In this document: one piece after another, positions 12,472-20,800 of the stretch
How positions within the stretch are numbered: position 1 is the first letter of the stretch
Layout of the letters: the number at the start of each line of letters is the position of its first letter
Source of the DNA: Micromonospora pisi
GTDB taxonomy: Bacteria; Actinomycetota; Actinomycetes; Mycobacteriales; Micromonosporaceae
DNA: 64,000 nucleotides
Direction of reading: 5' to 3'
Assembly: GCF_003633685.1 (NCBI RefSeq)
Contig: NZ_RBKT01000001.1
Location: 5,518,001 to 5,582,000 of the forward strand
The notes under the pieces: generated by a model
The model's input: only the letters and a program-made list of their open reading frames with translations
Told to the model about the DNA's origin: nothing
Database searches by the model: none
Made by a program: the position numbers and the translations under genes

Positions 12472-13121
12472 CCGTCGACGTACTGATCGTGGACGACGAG
12501 GAGCTGATCCGGGTCGGCCTGCGGGCGATCATCGACGCGCAGCCGGACCTGCGGGTGGTCGGTGAGGCAACCGACGGTGCGGAGCTGCCCGCCCTGCTCG
12601 CCCGGCTGCGGCCCAGGGTGGTGCTGATGGACGTACGGATGCCCGCGATCGACGGCATCCAGGCCACCCGTCAACTCCTCGCCAGTTCCGCCGACCCGCC
12701 GAAGGTCCTGGTGATCACCACCTTCGAGAACGACGAGTACGTCTACGCCGCGCTCCGCGCCGGGGCGAGCGGCTTCCTGCTCAAACGGGCCCGCCCGGCG
12801 GAACTGCTGGACGCGATCCGGACCGTGGCCCGGGGCGACTCGCTGCTCTTCCCGGCGGCGATCCGGCGACTCGTCGCCAGCTACGGCGGGACCGGCGGGG
12901 ATCGGCTCGACCGGGCCCGGCTGACCGGGCGGGAGGCCGAGGTGCTGCGCCTGATGGCCGCCGGGCTGTCCAATGTGGAAATAGCGGAGACGCTTGTGGT
13001 CGGGGTCGAGACGGTCAAGACCCACGTCGGCAACGTGCTCGGCAAGCTCGGTGCCCGGGACCGAACCCAGGCGGTGATCGCCGCGTACGAGTCCGGCTTC
13101 GTCACCCCGGCGACCGGCTGA
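12468..13121 (+). CDS. NarL/FixJ family response regulator
   Basis: 217 residues: an N-terminal receiver domain with acidic pocket Asp9-Asp10, phosphoacceptor Asp55 (LMDVRMP) and conserved Lys near 105, followed by a LuxR-type HTH (LTGREAEVLRLMAAG ... VETVKTHVGNVLGKLGARDR). It is the cognate partner of the upstream kinase, since the ATGA overlap gives translational coupling. A 10-bp stem hairpin follows the stop codon, which separates the pair from the next gene. Confidence 0.95.
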   Translation: MTVDVLIVDDEELIRVGLRAIIDAQPDLRVVGEATDGAELPALLARLRPRVVLMDVRMPAIDGIQATRQLLASSADPPKVLVITTFENDEYVYAALRAGASGFLLKRARPAELLDAIRTVARGDSLLFPAAIRRLVASYGGTGGDRLDRARLTGREAEVLRLMAAGLSNVEIAETLVVGVETVKTHVGNVLGKLGARDRTQAVIAAYESGFVTPATG

Positions 13122-13128
13122 CCCGGTG

Positions 13129-13154
13129 CCGTCTCCCCCGCGCAGGGGAGGCGG
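13129..13154 (+). terminator. Hairpin terminator after response regulator
   Basis: Arms CCGTCTCCCC and GGGGAGGCGG pair over 10 bp (one G-T wobble) around a 6-nt loop, 8 nt after the stop codon. Confidence 0.55.
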
Positions 13155-13235
13155 TTCACCCCGACACGGGAGGTTTCCGGGCACGGCACTCGCGAAGGTG
13201 GTTGAGCGACATCACCACCTTCGACGAGAGGAACC

Positions 13236-14384
13236 ATGATGACCGAGACGACCGCCCCAGCGGGGGTGAGGAGGGCCGGAAACCGGCCCGGCTGGTGGCC
13301 GGAGTACGCCGGCTACCTGACCGCCGTATGGGCCGCCCTCTACGGCCTGCTGGCGCTCGGCTGGACCATCACGGGGCGCGGCTACCCGTACGGGGCCGAC
13401 CACCCGCGCAACGAGTCGAACCTGCTGCGGCTGCTGACCGACGCCACGGGGGCGCCGGTCTTCGCCACGGTCGGGTTCCTCACCGCCGCGCTCGCCCTCG
13501 CGATCACCGGCCCCCGGGCGGTACGCCCGCACGGCCTGCCCCGCGCGCTCCTGCTCGGCTACGGCTGGACCACGGCCGCGCTGCTGCTCCTGGTGGTCCC
13601 CGACATGCGGGTGCTGGCGATCGCCGGGTACACGCCGATGCTCATCCTCGGTGCCCCGTTCGGCTGGCCACCGGTCGAGTACGCGGAGATCTTCGACTGG
13701 ACCACCATCAACAAGCTCTGGGCGGTCCTCGGCGGGCTGCTGCTCGCCCGTGCGCTGCTCGCCTGGCAGTCCCGTACGGCCGCCCGCCCCGGGATCGACG
13801 GAGCCGGTGCCGGTTGGACCACGCCGGCGTCGGCGGCCCGCTGGGGTCGGTGGGCGGTCTGGACCGCCGCGGTCATCCCGGTGCTCTACGCGGTCACCCG
13901 GTTCGCCTGGGTGTTCGACATCCAGATCGGCCTGACCGCCGAGGAACTGCGCGAACTGCGGGACGAAGGTGCGGTCTGGGCCGGTGCCGGCCTCGCCGCG
14001 TTCGCCGTGCTCGGCGCGGTGCTCACCGTCGGCCTGATCCGACCCTGGGGCGAGCGTTTCCCCCGCTGGATGATCGGGATCGCCGGTCGGCGGGTGCCGG
14101 TGATGCTGGCGGTGGTGCCGGCCACGCTGGTCGCGGCCCTGGTCACGTCTGCCGGCATCGGACTGTTCAGCGTGCCGGACTTCTGGACCATGATCGCCGA
14201 TCTCAACCTGGCCGTTGCCCCGGCGTTGCTCTGGCCGCTCTGGGGGGCCGCGCTCGGCGCCGCCGCCCTGGCCTACTACCTCCGTCGACGGCAGCCGCCC
14301 GGCCACCTCGTGCCGGACCCGGACGGCCCCTATACCCGTCGGCCGGGTGACCACCGTCCCGTTGGAGATCAACCGCAGCACTGA
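13236..14384 (+). CDS. Multi-pass membrane protein of unknown function
   Basis: 382 residues with about eight hydrophobic segments (roughly 25-47, 75-95, 105-127, 130-140, 160-180, 205-225, 250-275 and 285-345) and short loops. The N-terminus is cytoplasmic-looking (basic, followed by GWWPEYAGYL). No catalytic or transporter motif is recognised. Start at the ATGATG pair preceded by GAGAGGA. Its position just behind a two-component system suggests it is the regulated gene, but the hairpin at 13129-13154 means it probably has its own promoter. It belongs to uncharacterised actinobacterial membrane proteins. Confidence 0.75.
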   Translation: MMTETTAPAGVRRAGNRPGWWPEYAGYLTAVWAALYGLLALGWTITGRGYPYGADHPRNESNLLRLLTDATGAPVFATVGFLTAALALAITGPRAVRPHGLPRALLLGYGWTTAALLLLVVPDMRVLAIAGYTPMLILGAPFGWPPVEYAEIFDWTTINKLWAVLGGLLLARALLAWQSRTAARPGIDGAGAGWTTPASAARWGRWAVWTAAVIPVLYAVTRFAWVFDIQIGLTAEELRELRDEGAVWAGAGLAAFAVLGAVLTVGLIRPWGERFPRWMIGIAGRRVPVMLAVVPATLVAALVTSAGIGLFSVPDFWTMIADLNLAVAPALLWPLWGAALGAAALAYYLRRRQPPGHLVPDPDGPYTRRPGDHRPVGDQPQH

Positions 14385-14408
14385 CGGTGGGCAGCGGAGC
14401 GAGCTAGC

Positions 14409-15893
14409 GTGTTCCAGGTGACGGAGATATCCCAGTTGCCGCCCAATCCGCCGGCCGACCTGCCGCGCACGCTCGGAGAGCTGCGCGCGGCAGGTCACCG
14501 CTACCGCACCGTGAAACAAGAACTGCGGAACAACCTCCTGACCCGGATGCGGGCCGGCGAGGAGCGGTTCCCCGGCATCGTCGGCTACCAGGACACCGTG
14601 CTGCCCGAGGTGGAGCGGGCCCTGCTCGCCGGACACGACCTGGTCCTGCTCGGCGAGCGTGGGCAGGGCAAGACCCGGCTGATTCGGGGACTCGCCCAAC
14701 TCCTCGACGAGTGGACCCCGGTGCTGCCCGGCTCGGTCCTCAACGAGCACCCGCTGCACCCGCTGACCCCGGCCACCCGCCGGCTGGTCGCCGAGACCGG
14801 CGACGACCTGCCGATCGCCTGGCTGCACCGCTCGATGCGGTACGGCGAGAAGCTCGCCACCCCGGACACCAGCGTCGGCGACCTGATCGGCGACGTCGAC
14901 CCGATCCGGATCGCCGAAGGACGCACCCTCGGCGACCCGGAGACGATCCACTTCGGGCTGGTACCCCGTACCAACCGGGGCATCTTCGCCGTCAACGAAC
15001 TTCCCGACCTCGCCGAACGGATCCAGGTCGCACTCCTCAACGTGCTGGAGGAACGGGACATCCAGGTCCGTGGCTACCAGCTCCGGCTGCCCCTGGACCT
15101 GCTCCTGGTCGCCAGCGCCAACCCGGAGGACTACACCAACCGTGGCCGGATCATCACCCCGCTCAAGGACCGGTTCGGCGCCGAGGTCCGCACCCACTAC
15201 CCGCTCGACCTGGAGCTGGAGCTGGACCTGATCCGGCAGGAGGCGGAACTTGTCGCCGCCGTACCGGAACACGTGCTGGAGGTGCTGGCCCGGTTCGCCC
15301 GCGCGGTCCGGGAGTCGCCGTCGGTCGACCCCCGTTCGGGAGTCTCGGCCCGGTTCGCCATCGCCGCCGCGGAGACCGTGGCCGCCGCCGCCCTGCGCCG
15401 GGGCAGTCTGCTCGGCGAGGACGCCGAAGGGACCGGTGCGCCGGTCGCCCGGGTCGGCGACGCCGTCTCCGTCACCAGCACCCTGCGCGGCAAGGTCGAG
15501 TTCGAGAGCGGCGAGGAGGGGCGCGAGGTCGAGATCCTCGGCCACCTGCTGCGCACCGCCACCGCCGAGACGTTCCGGGACCGGCTCGCCGGACTCGACC
15601 TCTCCGGTTTCATCAACCTGGTCGCCGAGGGCACCGTGATCGAGACGGGTGAGCTGGTCGGCACCGCTGACCTGCTGCGCCAGGTCGGCACCGTACCGGG
15701 GCTGGCCAAGGCGCTGGACCGGCTCGGGCTCGGCGACGCCCCCACCCCGGGTGAGGCCGCCGCCGGCATCGAATTCGTGCTCGAGGGGCTGCACCTGACC
15801 CGTCGACTGGCCAAGGACGTGACCGAGGACGGCCGAACCCGCTACGGCGGGCGCAACCCGGAGGGCGGCCGGTCGGCCGGTGGGCGGGGCTAA
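14409..15893 (+). CDS. MoxR/ChlI-type AAA+ ATPase
   Basis: 494 residues. Walker A GERGQGKTR lies at 82-90. A Walker B-like GIFAVNELPDL, a sensor region (LVASANPEDYTNRGRIITPLKDRFGAE) and a magnesium-chelatase-like lid follow, all typical of MoxR/ChlI ATPases that act as chaperones remodelling a partner complex. The VWA protein starts 3 nt after its stop codon, so the two form the classic MoxR-VWA couple. GTG 14409 has no good Shine-Dalgarno sequence; GTG 14418 is an alternative. The tail (after 470) is Gly/Arg rich and probably disordered. The client is unknown. Confidence 0.88.
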   Translation: MFQVTEISQLPPNPPADLPRTLGELRAAGHRYRTVKQELRNNLLTRMRAGEERFPGIVGYQDTVLPEVERALLAGHDLVLLGERGQGKTRLIRGLAQLLDEWTPVLPGSVLNEHPLHPLTPATRRLVAETGDDLPIAWLHRSMRYGEKLATPDTSVGDLIGDVDPIRIAEGRTLGDPETIHFGLVPRTNRGIFAVNELPDLAERIQVALLNVLEERDIQVRGYQLRLPLDLLLVASANPEDYTNRGRIITPLKDRFGAEVRTHYPLDLELELDLIRQEAELVAAVPEHVLEVLARFARAVRESPSVDPRSGVSARFAIAAAETVAAAALRRGSLLGEDAEGTGAPVARVGDAVSVTSTLRGKVEFESGEEGREVEILGHLLRTATAETFRDRLAGLDLSGFINLVAEGTVIETGELVGTADLLRQVGTVPGLAKALDRLGLGDAPTPGEAAAGIEFVLEGLHLTRRLAKDVTEDGRTRYGGRNPEGGRSAGGRG

Positions 15894-15896
15894 CCG

Positions 15897-17873
15897 ATGA
15901 CCCGCGCTGACCTGCCCGGCGGAAACCGGTTCCGGTACGGCTCCTGGCGGGGCGGTCCGGACCCGCTCGCCCCGCCGTACGACGTGCGTGCCGCGGTCGA
16001 CTCCGTCGGTGCCGAGGTGCTGGCCGGGGGAAGCCTCCGGGACGCGCTGCGTGCCCTGCTGCGCGGTGGACCGGATGGTCGCGCCGGCCTCGACGACCTG
16101 CTCGCCCGGGCGCGGCGGATGCGTCGGGAGGCGATGCGTCGCGGCAACCTCGACGGCGCGGTCACCCGCGCGCAGGCCCTGCTCGACCAGGCGCTCGCGG
16201 CCGAGCGTGACGAACTGCGGGGTCGGGACGACGACGCTGCCCGGTTCGCCGAGGCGGTGCTCGACAACCTGCCCGGTTCCACCGCCCGTGCGGTCGAGGA
16301 ACTGGACGGCTACGAGTGGGCCAGCGACGAGGCCCGGCAGGCGTACCAGCAGATTCTCGACGGGCTCCGTCGGGACGTACTCGAACAGCGGTTCGCCGGG
16401 ATGCGCGACGCGCTCCGCTCGTCGGCCGCCGACCCGGCTGCCCGGCAGCAGCTGGGCGAGATGATGCACGACCTGAACGACCTGCTCGCCCGACACGGTC
16501 GGGGTGAGGACACCACCGACGCGTTCGCCGAGTTCATGCGCCGGCACGGTGAGTTCTTCCCGGAGCAGCCCGGGTCGACCGACGAGCTGGTGGACGTACT
16601 CGCCCGGCGGGCCGCCGCCGGGGAACGGCTGATGCGTTCGCTCTCCGACAGTCAGCGGGCCGAACTGGCCCAGCTGATGGAGTCGGCGCTCGGCCCGGAC
16701 CTGGCCCGGGAGATGTCCGCGCTCGACAGCAACCTGCGCGGGCTCCGCCCGGACCTGGCCTGGGACCGGCGGGAGCGGGTGCGCGGGGAGCAGCCGCTCG
16801 ACTACGGGCAGGCGACCGGGGCGCTCGCCGAGCTGGCCGAGCTGGACGACCTGCTGGACCAGCTCGGGCAGGAACATCCGGGGGCGACCCTGGACGAGGT
16901 GGACGTGGAGGCGGTCCGGCGCAACCTGGGCCGGGACGCCGCCGACGACGTACGCCGCCTGCGTGACCTGGAGCGGGAGCTGCGCCGGCAGGGCTGGGTG
17001 ACGCGGGACGCCGAGGGCCTGACACTGAGCCCGAAGGCACTGCGCCGCCTCGGTGGCACCGCCCTGCGTCGGGTCTTCGCCGACCTCGGTTCCGGCAAAC
17101 GTGGGGAACACGACCTGCGCGCGGCTGGTGCGGCCGGCGAGGTCACCGGGGCCTCCCGGCCCTGGGAGTACGGCGACGAGCAGCCGCTCGACGTGGTGCG
17201 CACGGTCGCCCGCGCGGTACGTCGTGGCGGCGGCGGGGTGCCGGTCGCGCTGGCGGTCGAGGACTTCGAGGTGGTGGAGACGGAGCGGCGCGCTTCGGCG
17301 GCGGTGGCGCTCTGTGTCGACCTCTCCTACTCGATGATCTCGGAGGGGCGGTGGGGTCCGATGAAGCAGACCGCGCTGGCCCTCTCGCACCTGGTGGCGA
17401 CCCGGTTCCCGCAGGACGCGTTGCAGATCATCGGCTTCGGTCGGGAGGCGGCGACGCTCTCCCGGGAGGAGTTGGCGGCGGTCGAGCCGGACATGGTGCA
17501 GGGGACCAACCTCCAGCACGCGTTGCGGCTGGCCGGGCGGCACCTGCGCCGGCATGCGGGCAGCGAGCCGGTGGTGCTGGTGGTGACCGACGGTGAGCCG
17601 ACCGCGCACCTGGACCCGGACGACGGCGAGGCGGTGTTCAACTGGCCGCCGCTGCGGGAGACGATCGAGGCCACCGTGGTCGAGGTCGACGCCCTGACCC
17701 GGTATGGCGCCACGATGAATCTCTTCATGCTCGGCGAGGATCCCGGTCTGCGCCGGTTCGTCGACGCGGTGGCGAAGCGTTCCGGTGGGCGGGTCTTCAC
17801 CCCGTCGACCGAGGACCTGGGCCAGTACGTGGTCGCCGACTACCTGCGGGTCCGTCGGGGTCGTCGGCGCTGA
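15897..17873 (+). CDS. VWA domain protein, partner of the MoxR ATPase
   Basis: 658 residues. The first 450 are mainly helical and charged, without a recognised enzyme domain. The C-terminal region (about 465-640) is a von Willebrand A domain with a complete MIDAS motif: DLSYS starting at Asp475, a later Thr in GTNLQ, and Asp in VTDGEPT. Such proteins bind metal and clients and work with MoxR ATPases as a two-part chaperone, here translated from the same message (3-nt gap). MoxR-VWA couples occur both in housekeeping complex maturation and in conflict systems; no effector gene is attached here, so a housekeeping role is as likely. Confidence 0.88.
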   Translation: MTRADLPGGNRFRYGSWRGGPDPLAPPYDVRAAVDSVGAEVLAGGSLRDALRALLRGGPDGRAGLDDLLARARRMRREAMRRGNLDGAVTRAQALLDQALAAERDELRGRDDDAARFAEAVLDNLPGSTARAVEELDGYEWASDEARQAYQQILDGLRRDVLEQRFAGMRDALRSSAADPAARQQLGEMMHDLNDLLARHGRGEDTTDAFAEFMRRHGEFFPEQPGSTDELVDVLARRAAAGERLMRSLSDSQRAELAQLMESALGPDLAREMSALDSNLRGLRPDLAWDRRERVRGEQPLDYGQATGALAELAELDDLLDQLGQEHPGATLDEVDVEAVRRNLGRDAADDVRRLRDLERELRRQGWVTRDAEGLTLSPKALRRLGGTALRRVFADLGSGKRGEHDLRAAGAAGEVTGASRPWEYGDEQPLDVVRTVARAVRRGGGGVPVALAVEDFEVVETERRASAAVALCVDLSYSMISEGRWGPMKQTALALSHLVATRFPQDALQIIGFGREAATLSREELAAVEPDMVQGTNLQHALRLAGRHLRRHAGSEPVVLVVTDGEPTAHLDPDDGEAVFNWPPLRETIEATVVEVDALTRYGATMNLFMLGEDPGLRRFVDAVAKRSGGRVFTPSTEDLGQYVVADYLRVRRGRRR

Positions 17874-17880
17874 CGTACGT

Positions 17881-17914
17881 CCCCGGGCCGGTGGCGAGGT
17901 GGGCCGGCCCGGGG
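17881..17914 (+). terminator. Strong hairpin terminator after VWA gene
   Basis: Perfect 11-bp GC-only arms CCCCGGGCCGG and CCGGCCCGGGG around a 12-nt loop, beginning 8 nt after the stop codon. Confidence 0.75.
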
Positions 17915-17964
17915 CACTTCCCAACCTGCCCCGGTGCCCCGTCCAGCGGTCGTAAGCTCGGGGA

Positions 17965-18438
17965 ATGGAGACGGCCGAGCTGCGTCGGGCGTACGAGGAG
18001 CTGTTGCGTGAGGTCACGCTGGGCGGGTTCGGCCCGCCGGACGGTGACGGGCTGAACGCGGAGCAGGTGCTCGCGCACCTGGTGGCGAACGACGAGTTGC
18101 TCACCGACGCCACCGAGGCGGTGCTTGTCGGCTCGCCGTACGCCTACTACGAGCTGGACACCATCCACCGCCCGCAGCTTGACGACCTGGTCGCCCGGTA
18201 CGGCGGTCTGGACGGTCTGACCGACCGGTTGCGTGTCACCAGTGACCAGCTCTGCGGGCTGACCGAGCAGGTCGGTGACCGGGTGGACGCGCTGGTCCAG
18301 ACCCGGTTGCGGGAGGCGCCCCGGCTCGACATCGACGAGGCCCTGCCCTGGGGGCGGGTGCTCGACATCCACGGCCGGGTGCACCTGCCCGCCCACGCCG
18401 ACGACCTCTGCCTGCTGCGCGAGCCGGCCGGCGACTGA
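17965..18438 (+). CDS. Small helical protein, possibly DinB/MDMPI-like
   Basis: 157 residues of alternating amphipathic helices. An early AEQVLAHLVANDELL segment resembles the first metal-ligand helix of DinB/maleylpyruvate isomerase-like four-helix proteins, and a C-terminal DIHGRVHLPAHADDLC offers further histidines. The similarity is weak and I would not assign an enzyme activity. ATG follows a GGGGA stretch. It stands alone, between the terminator of the MoxR-VWA operon and the CebR box. Confidence 0.65.
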   Translation: METAELRRAYEELLREVTLGGFGPPDGDGLNAEQVLAHLVANDELLTDATEAVLVGSPYAYYELDTIHRPQLDDLVARYGGLDGLTDRLRVTSDQLCGLTEQVGDRVDALVQTRLREAPRLDIDEALPWGRVLDIHGRVHLPAHADDLCLLREPAGD

Positions 18439-18491
18439 GGCGGTAGCGGACCCCGTCGCTTCGACGCCCGCGGCGGTGTCCCGACACCTGA

Positions 18492-18505
18492 TGGGAGCGT
18501 TCCCA
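18492..18505. promoter_or_regulatory. CebR/CelR-like operator (cellulose utilisation)
   Basis: TGGGAGCGTTCCCA differs by one base from TGGGAGCGCTCCCA, the box bound by the cellobiose-sensing LacI-family repressors CebR (Streptomyces) and CelR (Thermobifida). It lies 68 bp before the start of a secreted sugar dehydrogenase with a cellulose-binding module. A second half-site (TGGGAG) overlaps the ribosome binding site at 18562-18567. Confidence 0.75.
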
Positions 18506-18572
18506 CGTTCCGGGAAGTCCATTCTGGAGCAGCGCAGCGGCGTTACGTTCCTGTCAACTGATGGGAGTAAAT

Positions 18573-20159
18573 ATGCTGCGACGTCAATCGCTTGGCCGGA
18601 TCTGCGCGGCCGGGACCATCGCCGTACTCATGCCCCTCACCCTCACCGGGGCACCCGCCGCCGCCCGCGACGACTCCCGGACCGGGACGTCACCGGCGGC
18701 CGCACCGGCCAGGATCCAGGCGGCGGCGGTGCCGCTCGACCAGCTCACCGTCAGCACCACCCAGGTCGCCTCCGGGCTCCAACGGCCGACCGCGATCTTC
18801 GCACCGGACGACGGCAGCGGCCGGTTGCTGATCACCGAGAAGCCGGGGACCGTCCGGGTCTACCACCCGAGCACCGGCCTCGACCCGGCGCCGCTGCTCG
18901 ACATCACCGACCGGGTGTCGGTCTCGGGCAACGAACGTGGCCTGCTCGGCATCGTCACCTCACCCGGCTTCGCCACCAGCCGGGCGCTCTACGTCGCCTA
19001 CACCAGCCTGCCCGACGGCGCACTCACCCTCTCCCGGTTCACCCTCGACACCCCCGGTCAGCACCCGGTGCCGGCCGCCCGGGAACAGATCCTGCTCACC
19101 CAGCCCCACATCGAGTTCGGCAACCACAACGGCGGGCAACTCGCCTTCGGCCCGGACGGTTACCTCTACTGGAGCCTCGGTGACGGCGGCGGCGCGGACG
19201 ACGTACTCAACAGCGGACAGAACCTGAACACCCTGCTCGGCAAGATCCTGCGGCTGGACGTCGGCCGGGCCTGCGCGCCGCTGGCGTACTGCGTGCCGGC
19301 CGGTAACCCGTTCGTCGGGGTGGCCAACGCCCGACCGGAGATCTGGGCGTACGGGCTGCGCAACCCGTGGCGCTTCTCGTTCGACCCGGCCGACGGCTCG
19401 CTCTGGATCGCCGACGTCGGCCAGGGTGCGCTCGAGGAGGTCAACCACCTGCCCGCCGGGCGGGCCGGGGCGAACCTCGGCTGGTCCTGCCGGGAGGGCA
19501 CGCAAGTCTTCAACCAGGCCCGCTGCCCGGCCGGGGCGACGTTCGTCGAGCCGGTCTTCACCTACCGCACCTCGGTCGACGGCTGCGCCATCATCGGCGG
19601 GCACGTCTACCGGGGCCGGCAGTACGCCGACATCGCCGCCGGCACCTACCTCGCCACCGACTACTGCTCCGGTACGGGCTTCGCGATCCGGCCGGGCAGC
19701 GGTGGGGCGTACGCCACCCGGGCGCTCGGTGAGCTCACCATCCAGCCGACCACGCTCGGGCTCGACGCGGCCGGTGAGATCTACCTCGCCAACGACCTCC
19801 CCGGCCAACTGCACCGGGTCTCGTTCGCCGCGCTGCCTCCGCCGCTCGCCTGCGCGGTCACCTACCGGGTCGACTCCCAGTGGGGGACCGGCTTCACCGC
19901 CACCCTGACCCTGACCAACACCGGCACCCAGCCGGTCAACGGCTGGACGGTGAGCTGGGCCTTCGCCGGCAACCAGCGGACCGGCACGTTCTGGAACGCG
20001 AGCGGCAGCCAGCAGGGCAGCACCGTCACCGCCCGTAACGCGAACTGGAACGGCACCGTCGCCCCGGGCGCCTCGGTGACCTTCGGCTTCCTGGCCAGCG
20101 GCAGTGGCCCCAACCCGCCACCGACCGCCTTCACCCTCAACGGCTCGCCCTGCGCCTGA
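18573..20159 (+). CDS. Secreted PQQ-dependent sugar dehydrogenase (GSDH family) with C-terminal CBM2
   Basis: 528 residues. A Sec signal peptide (basic start, hydrophobic core, APAAA cleavage region near 29-33) is followed by a glucose/sorbosone dehydrogenase beta-propeller (about 50-420; EKPGTVRVY, NERGLLGIVTSPGF, the HNGGQLAFGPDGYLY motif with the expected catalytic His, YGLRNPWRFSFDP). The C-terminus is a family 2 carbohydrate-binding module (about 425-528) with the expected surface tryptophans (QWGTGF, NGWTVSW, NANWNG) and end cysteines. ATG 18573 has GGGAG 5 nt upstream. The enzyme should oxidise sugars at cellulose surfaces; the CebR-like box suggests cellobiose induction. By analogy with AA12 dehydrogenases it may supply electrons to LPMOs (inference). 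Confidence 0.9.
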   Translation: MLRRQSLGRICAAGTIAVLMPLTLTGAPAAARDDSRTGTSPAAAPARIQAAAVPLDQLTVSTTQVASGLQRPTAIFAPDDGSGRLLITEKPGTVRVYHPSTGLDPAPLLDITDRVSVSGNERGLLGIVTSPGFATSRALYVAYTSLPDGALTLSRFTLDTPGQHPVPAAREQILLTQPHIEFGNHNGGQLAFGPDGYLYWSLGDGGGADDVLNSGQNLNTLLGKILRLDVGRACAPLAYCVPAGNPFVGVANARPEIWAYGLRNPWRFSFDPADGSLWIADVGQGALEEVNHLPAGRAGANLGWSCREGTQVFNQARCPAGATFVEPVFTYRTSVDGCAIIGGHVYRGRQYADIAAGTYLATDYCSGTGFAIRPGSGGAYATRALGELTIQPTTLGLDAAGEIYLANDLPGQLHRVSFAALPPPLACAVTYRVDSQWGTGFTATLTLTNTGTQPVNGWTVSWAFAGNQRTGTFWNASGSQQGSTVTARNANWNGTVAPGASVTFGFLASGSGPNPPPTAFTLNGSPCA

Positions 20160-20173
20160 CCGACACCTTCCAA

Positions 20174-20234
20174 GATCGTCAGATGCTCAGCCGCCCTGTC
20201 TTCGGCGTGTCGGTCGGCTGAGCATCTGACGATC
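20174..20234. repeat. Perfect 20-bp-arm inverted repeat, probable terminator
   Basis: The 20-bp arms (20174-20193, beginning GATCGTCAGATGC, and 20215-20234) are exact reverse complements around a 21-nt loop that itself can pair (CCG/CGG). It starts 15 nt after the dehydrogenase stop codon and ends 31 nt before the next start. There is no U-tract. The arms are unusually long and balanced in GC, which is more like a dispersed intergenic palindrome than a one-off terminator. Confidence 0.7.
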
Positions 20235-20265
20235 ATGAGGAGAGCGGTCGGGATAGCCTGCGCGG

Positions 20266-20793
20266 ATGTTGACGGACGAAGATCGCGAATCGCTCGTACG
20301 GGTGACCGCTGTCCTGCTCCGGGTGGCCAATCTCCGGGCCAGTTTCCCGTCGGCCCGGGTCAGTGACGACCGTCATGGTGGTAACCACGGTTTGGGGATC
20401 ATCTGCTGGGACGCGGCCCCGGGTCGAGTGTGGGTGTGGCAGGTGGTGCGCGAGGAGAACGTCGACCGGTCGGCCATCCTCGACGAGATCCACGCCCGGA
20501 TGGCGAACGTCCGCCTCGATCCGCGTGCTGCCGGTCGCACCGTCGAGTTCGGACCGCGCGGCCTGATGACACCCGCGATCGAGCAGGGGGCGTTCCTGTT
20601 CAGCCCTGACACGAAGGTGACCGTCCGATCGGACCAGGACGGGGTGGAGCTGTACCGGGCCGACGAGTTCGATGATCTGCTCCCTGAGGCCCTGATCGAC
20701 AAATCCGCTGCGGCGGTGCGCGCCGCGACTCTGGCGGCGATCCACGCGGAACGTCATCTCGACTCGTTGATCCGTTCATCAGCGGCCGGGTAG
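20266..20793 (+). CDS. Hypothetical protein
   Basis: 175 residues, soluble, no signal peptide or membrane segment. An alpha/beta N-terminal part (GGNHGLGIICWDAAPGRVWVWQVV) precedes a mixed charged region ending in helices. I recognise no family. ATG 20266 lacks a good Shine-Dalgarno sequence. Codon use matches its neighbours, so it is likely real. It is convergent with the GlxA/AraC regulator, 7 bp away. Confidence 0.6.
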   Translation: MLTDEDRESLVRVTAVLLRVANLRASFPSARVSDDRHGGNHGLGIICWDAAPGRVWVWQVVREENVDRSAILDEIHARMANVRLDPRAAGRTVEFGPRGLMTPAIEQGAFLFSPDTKVTVRSDQDGVELYRADEFDDLLPEALIDKSAAAVRAATLAAIHAERHLDSLIRSSAAG

Positions 20794-20800
20794 GTGCCTG

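Noticed and set aside
13212-18113. Very long minus-strand open frame (about 1600 codons)
   Set aside because: It lies antisense to five well-supported plus-strand genes (membrane protein, MoxR, VWA, small helical protein). In GC-rich DNA the opposite frame often lacks stops; no domains are visible.
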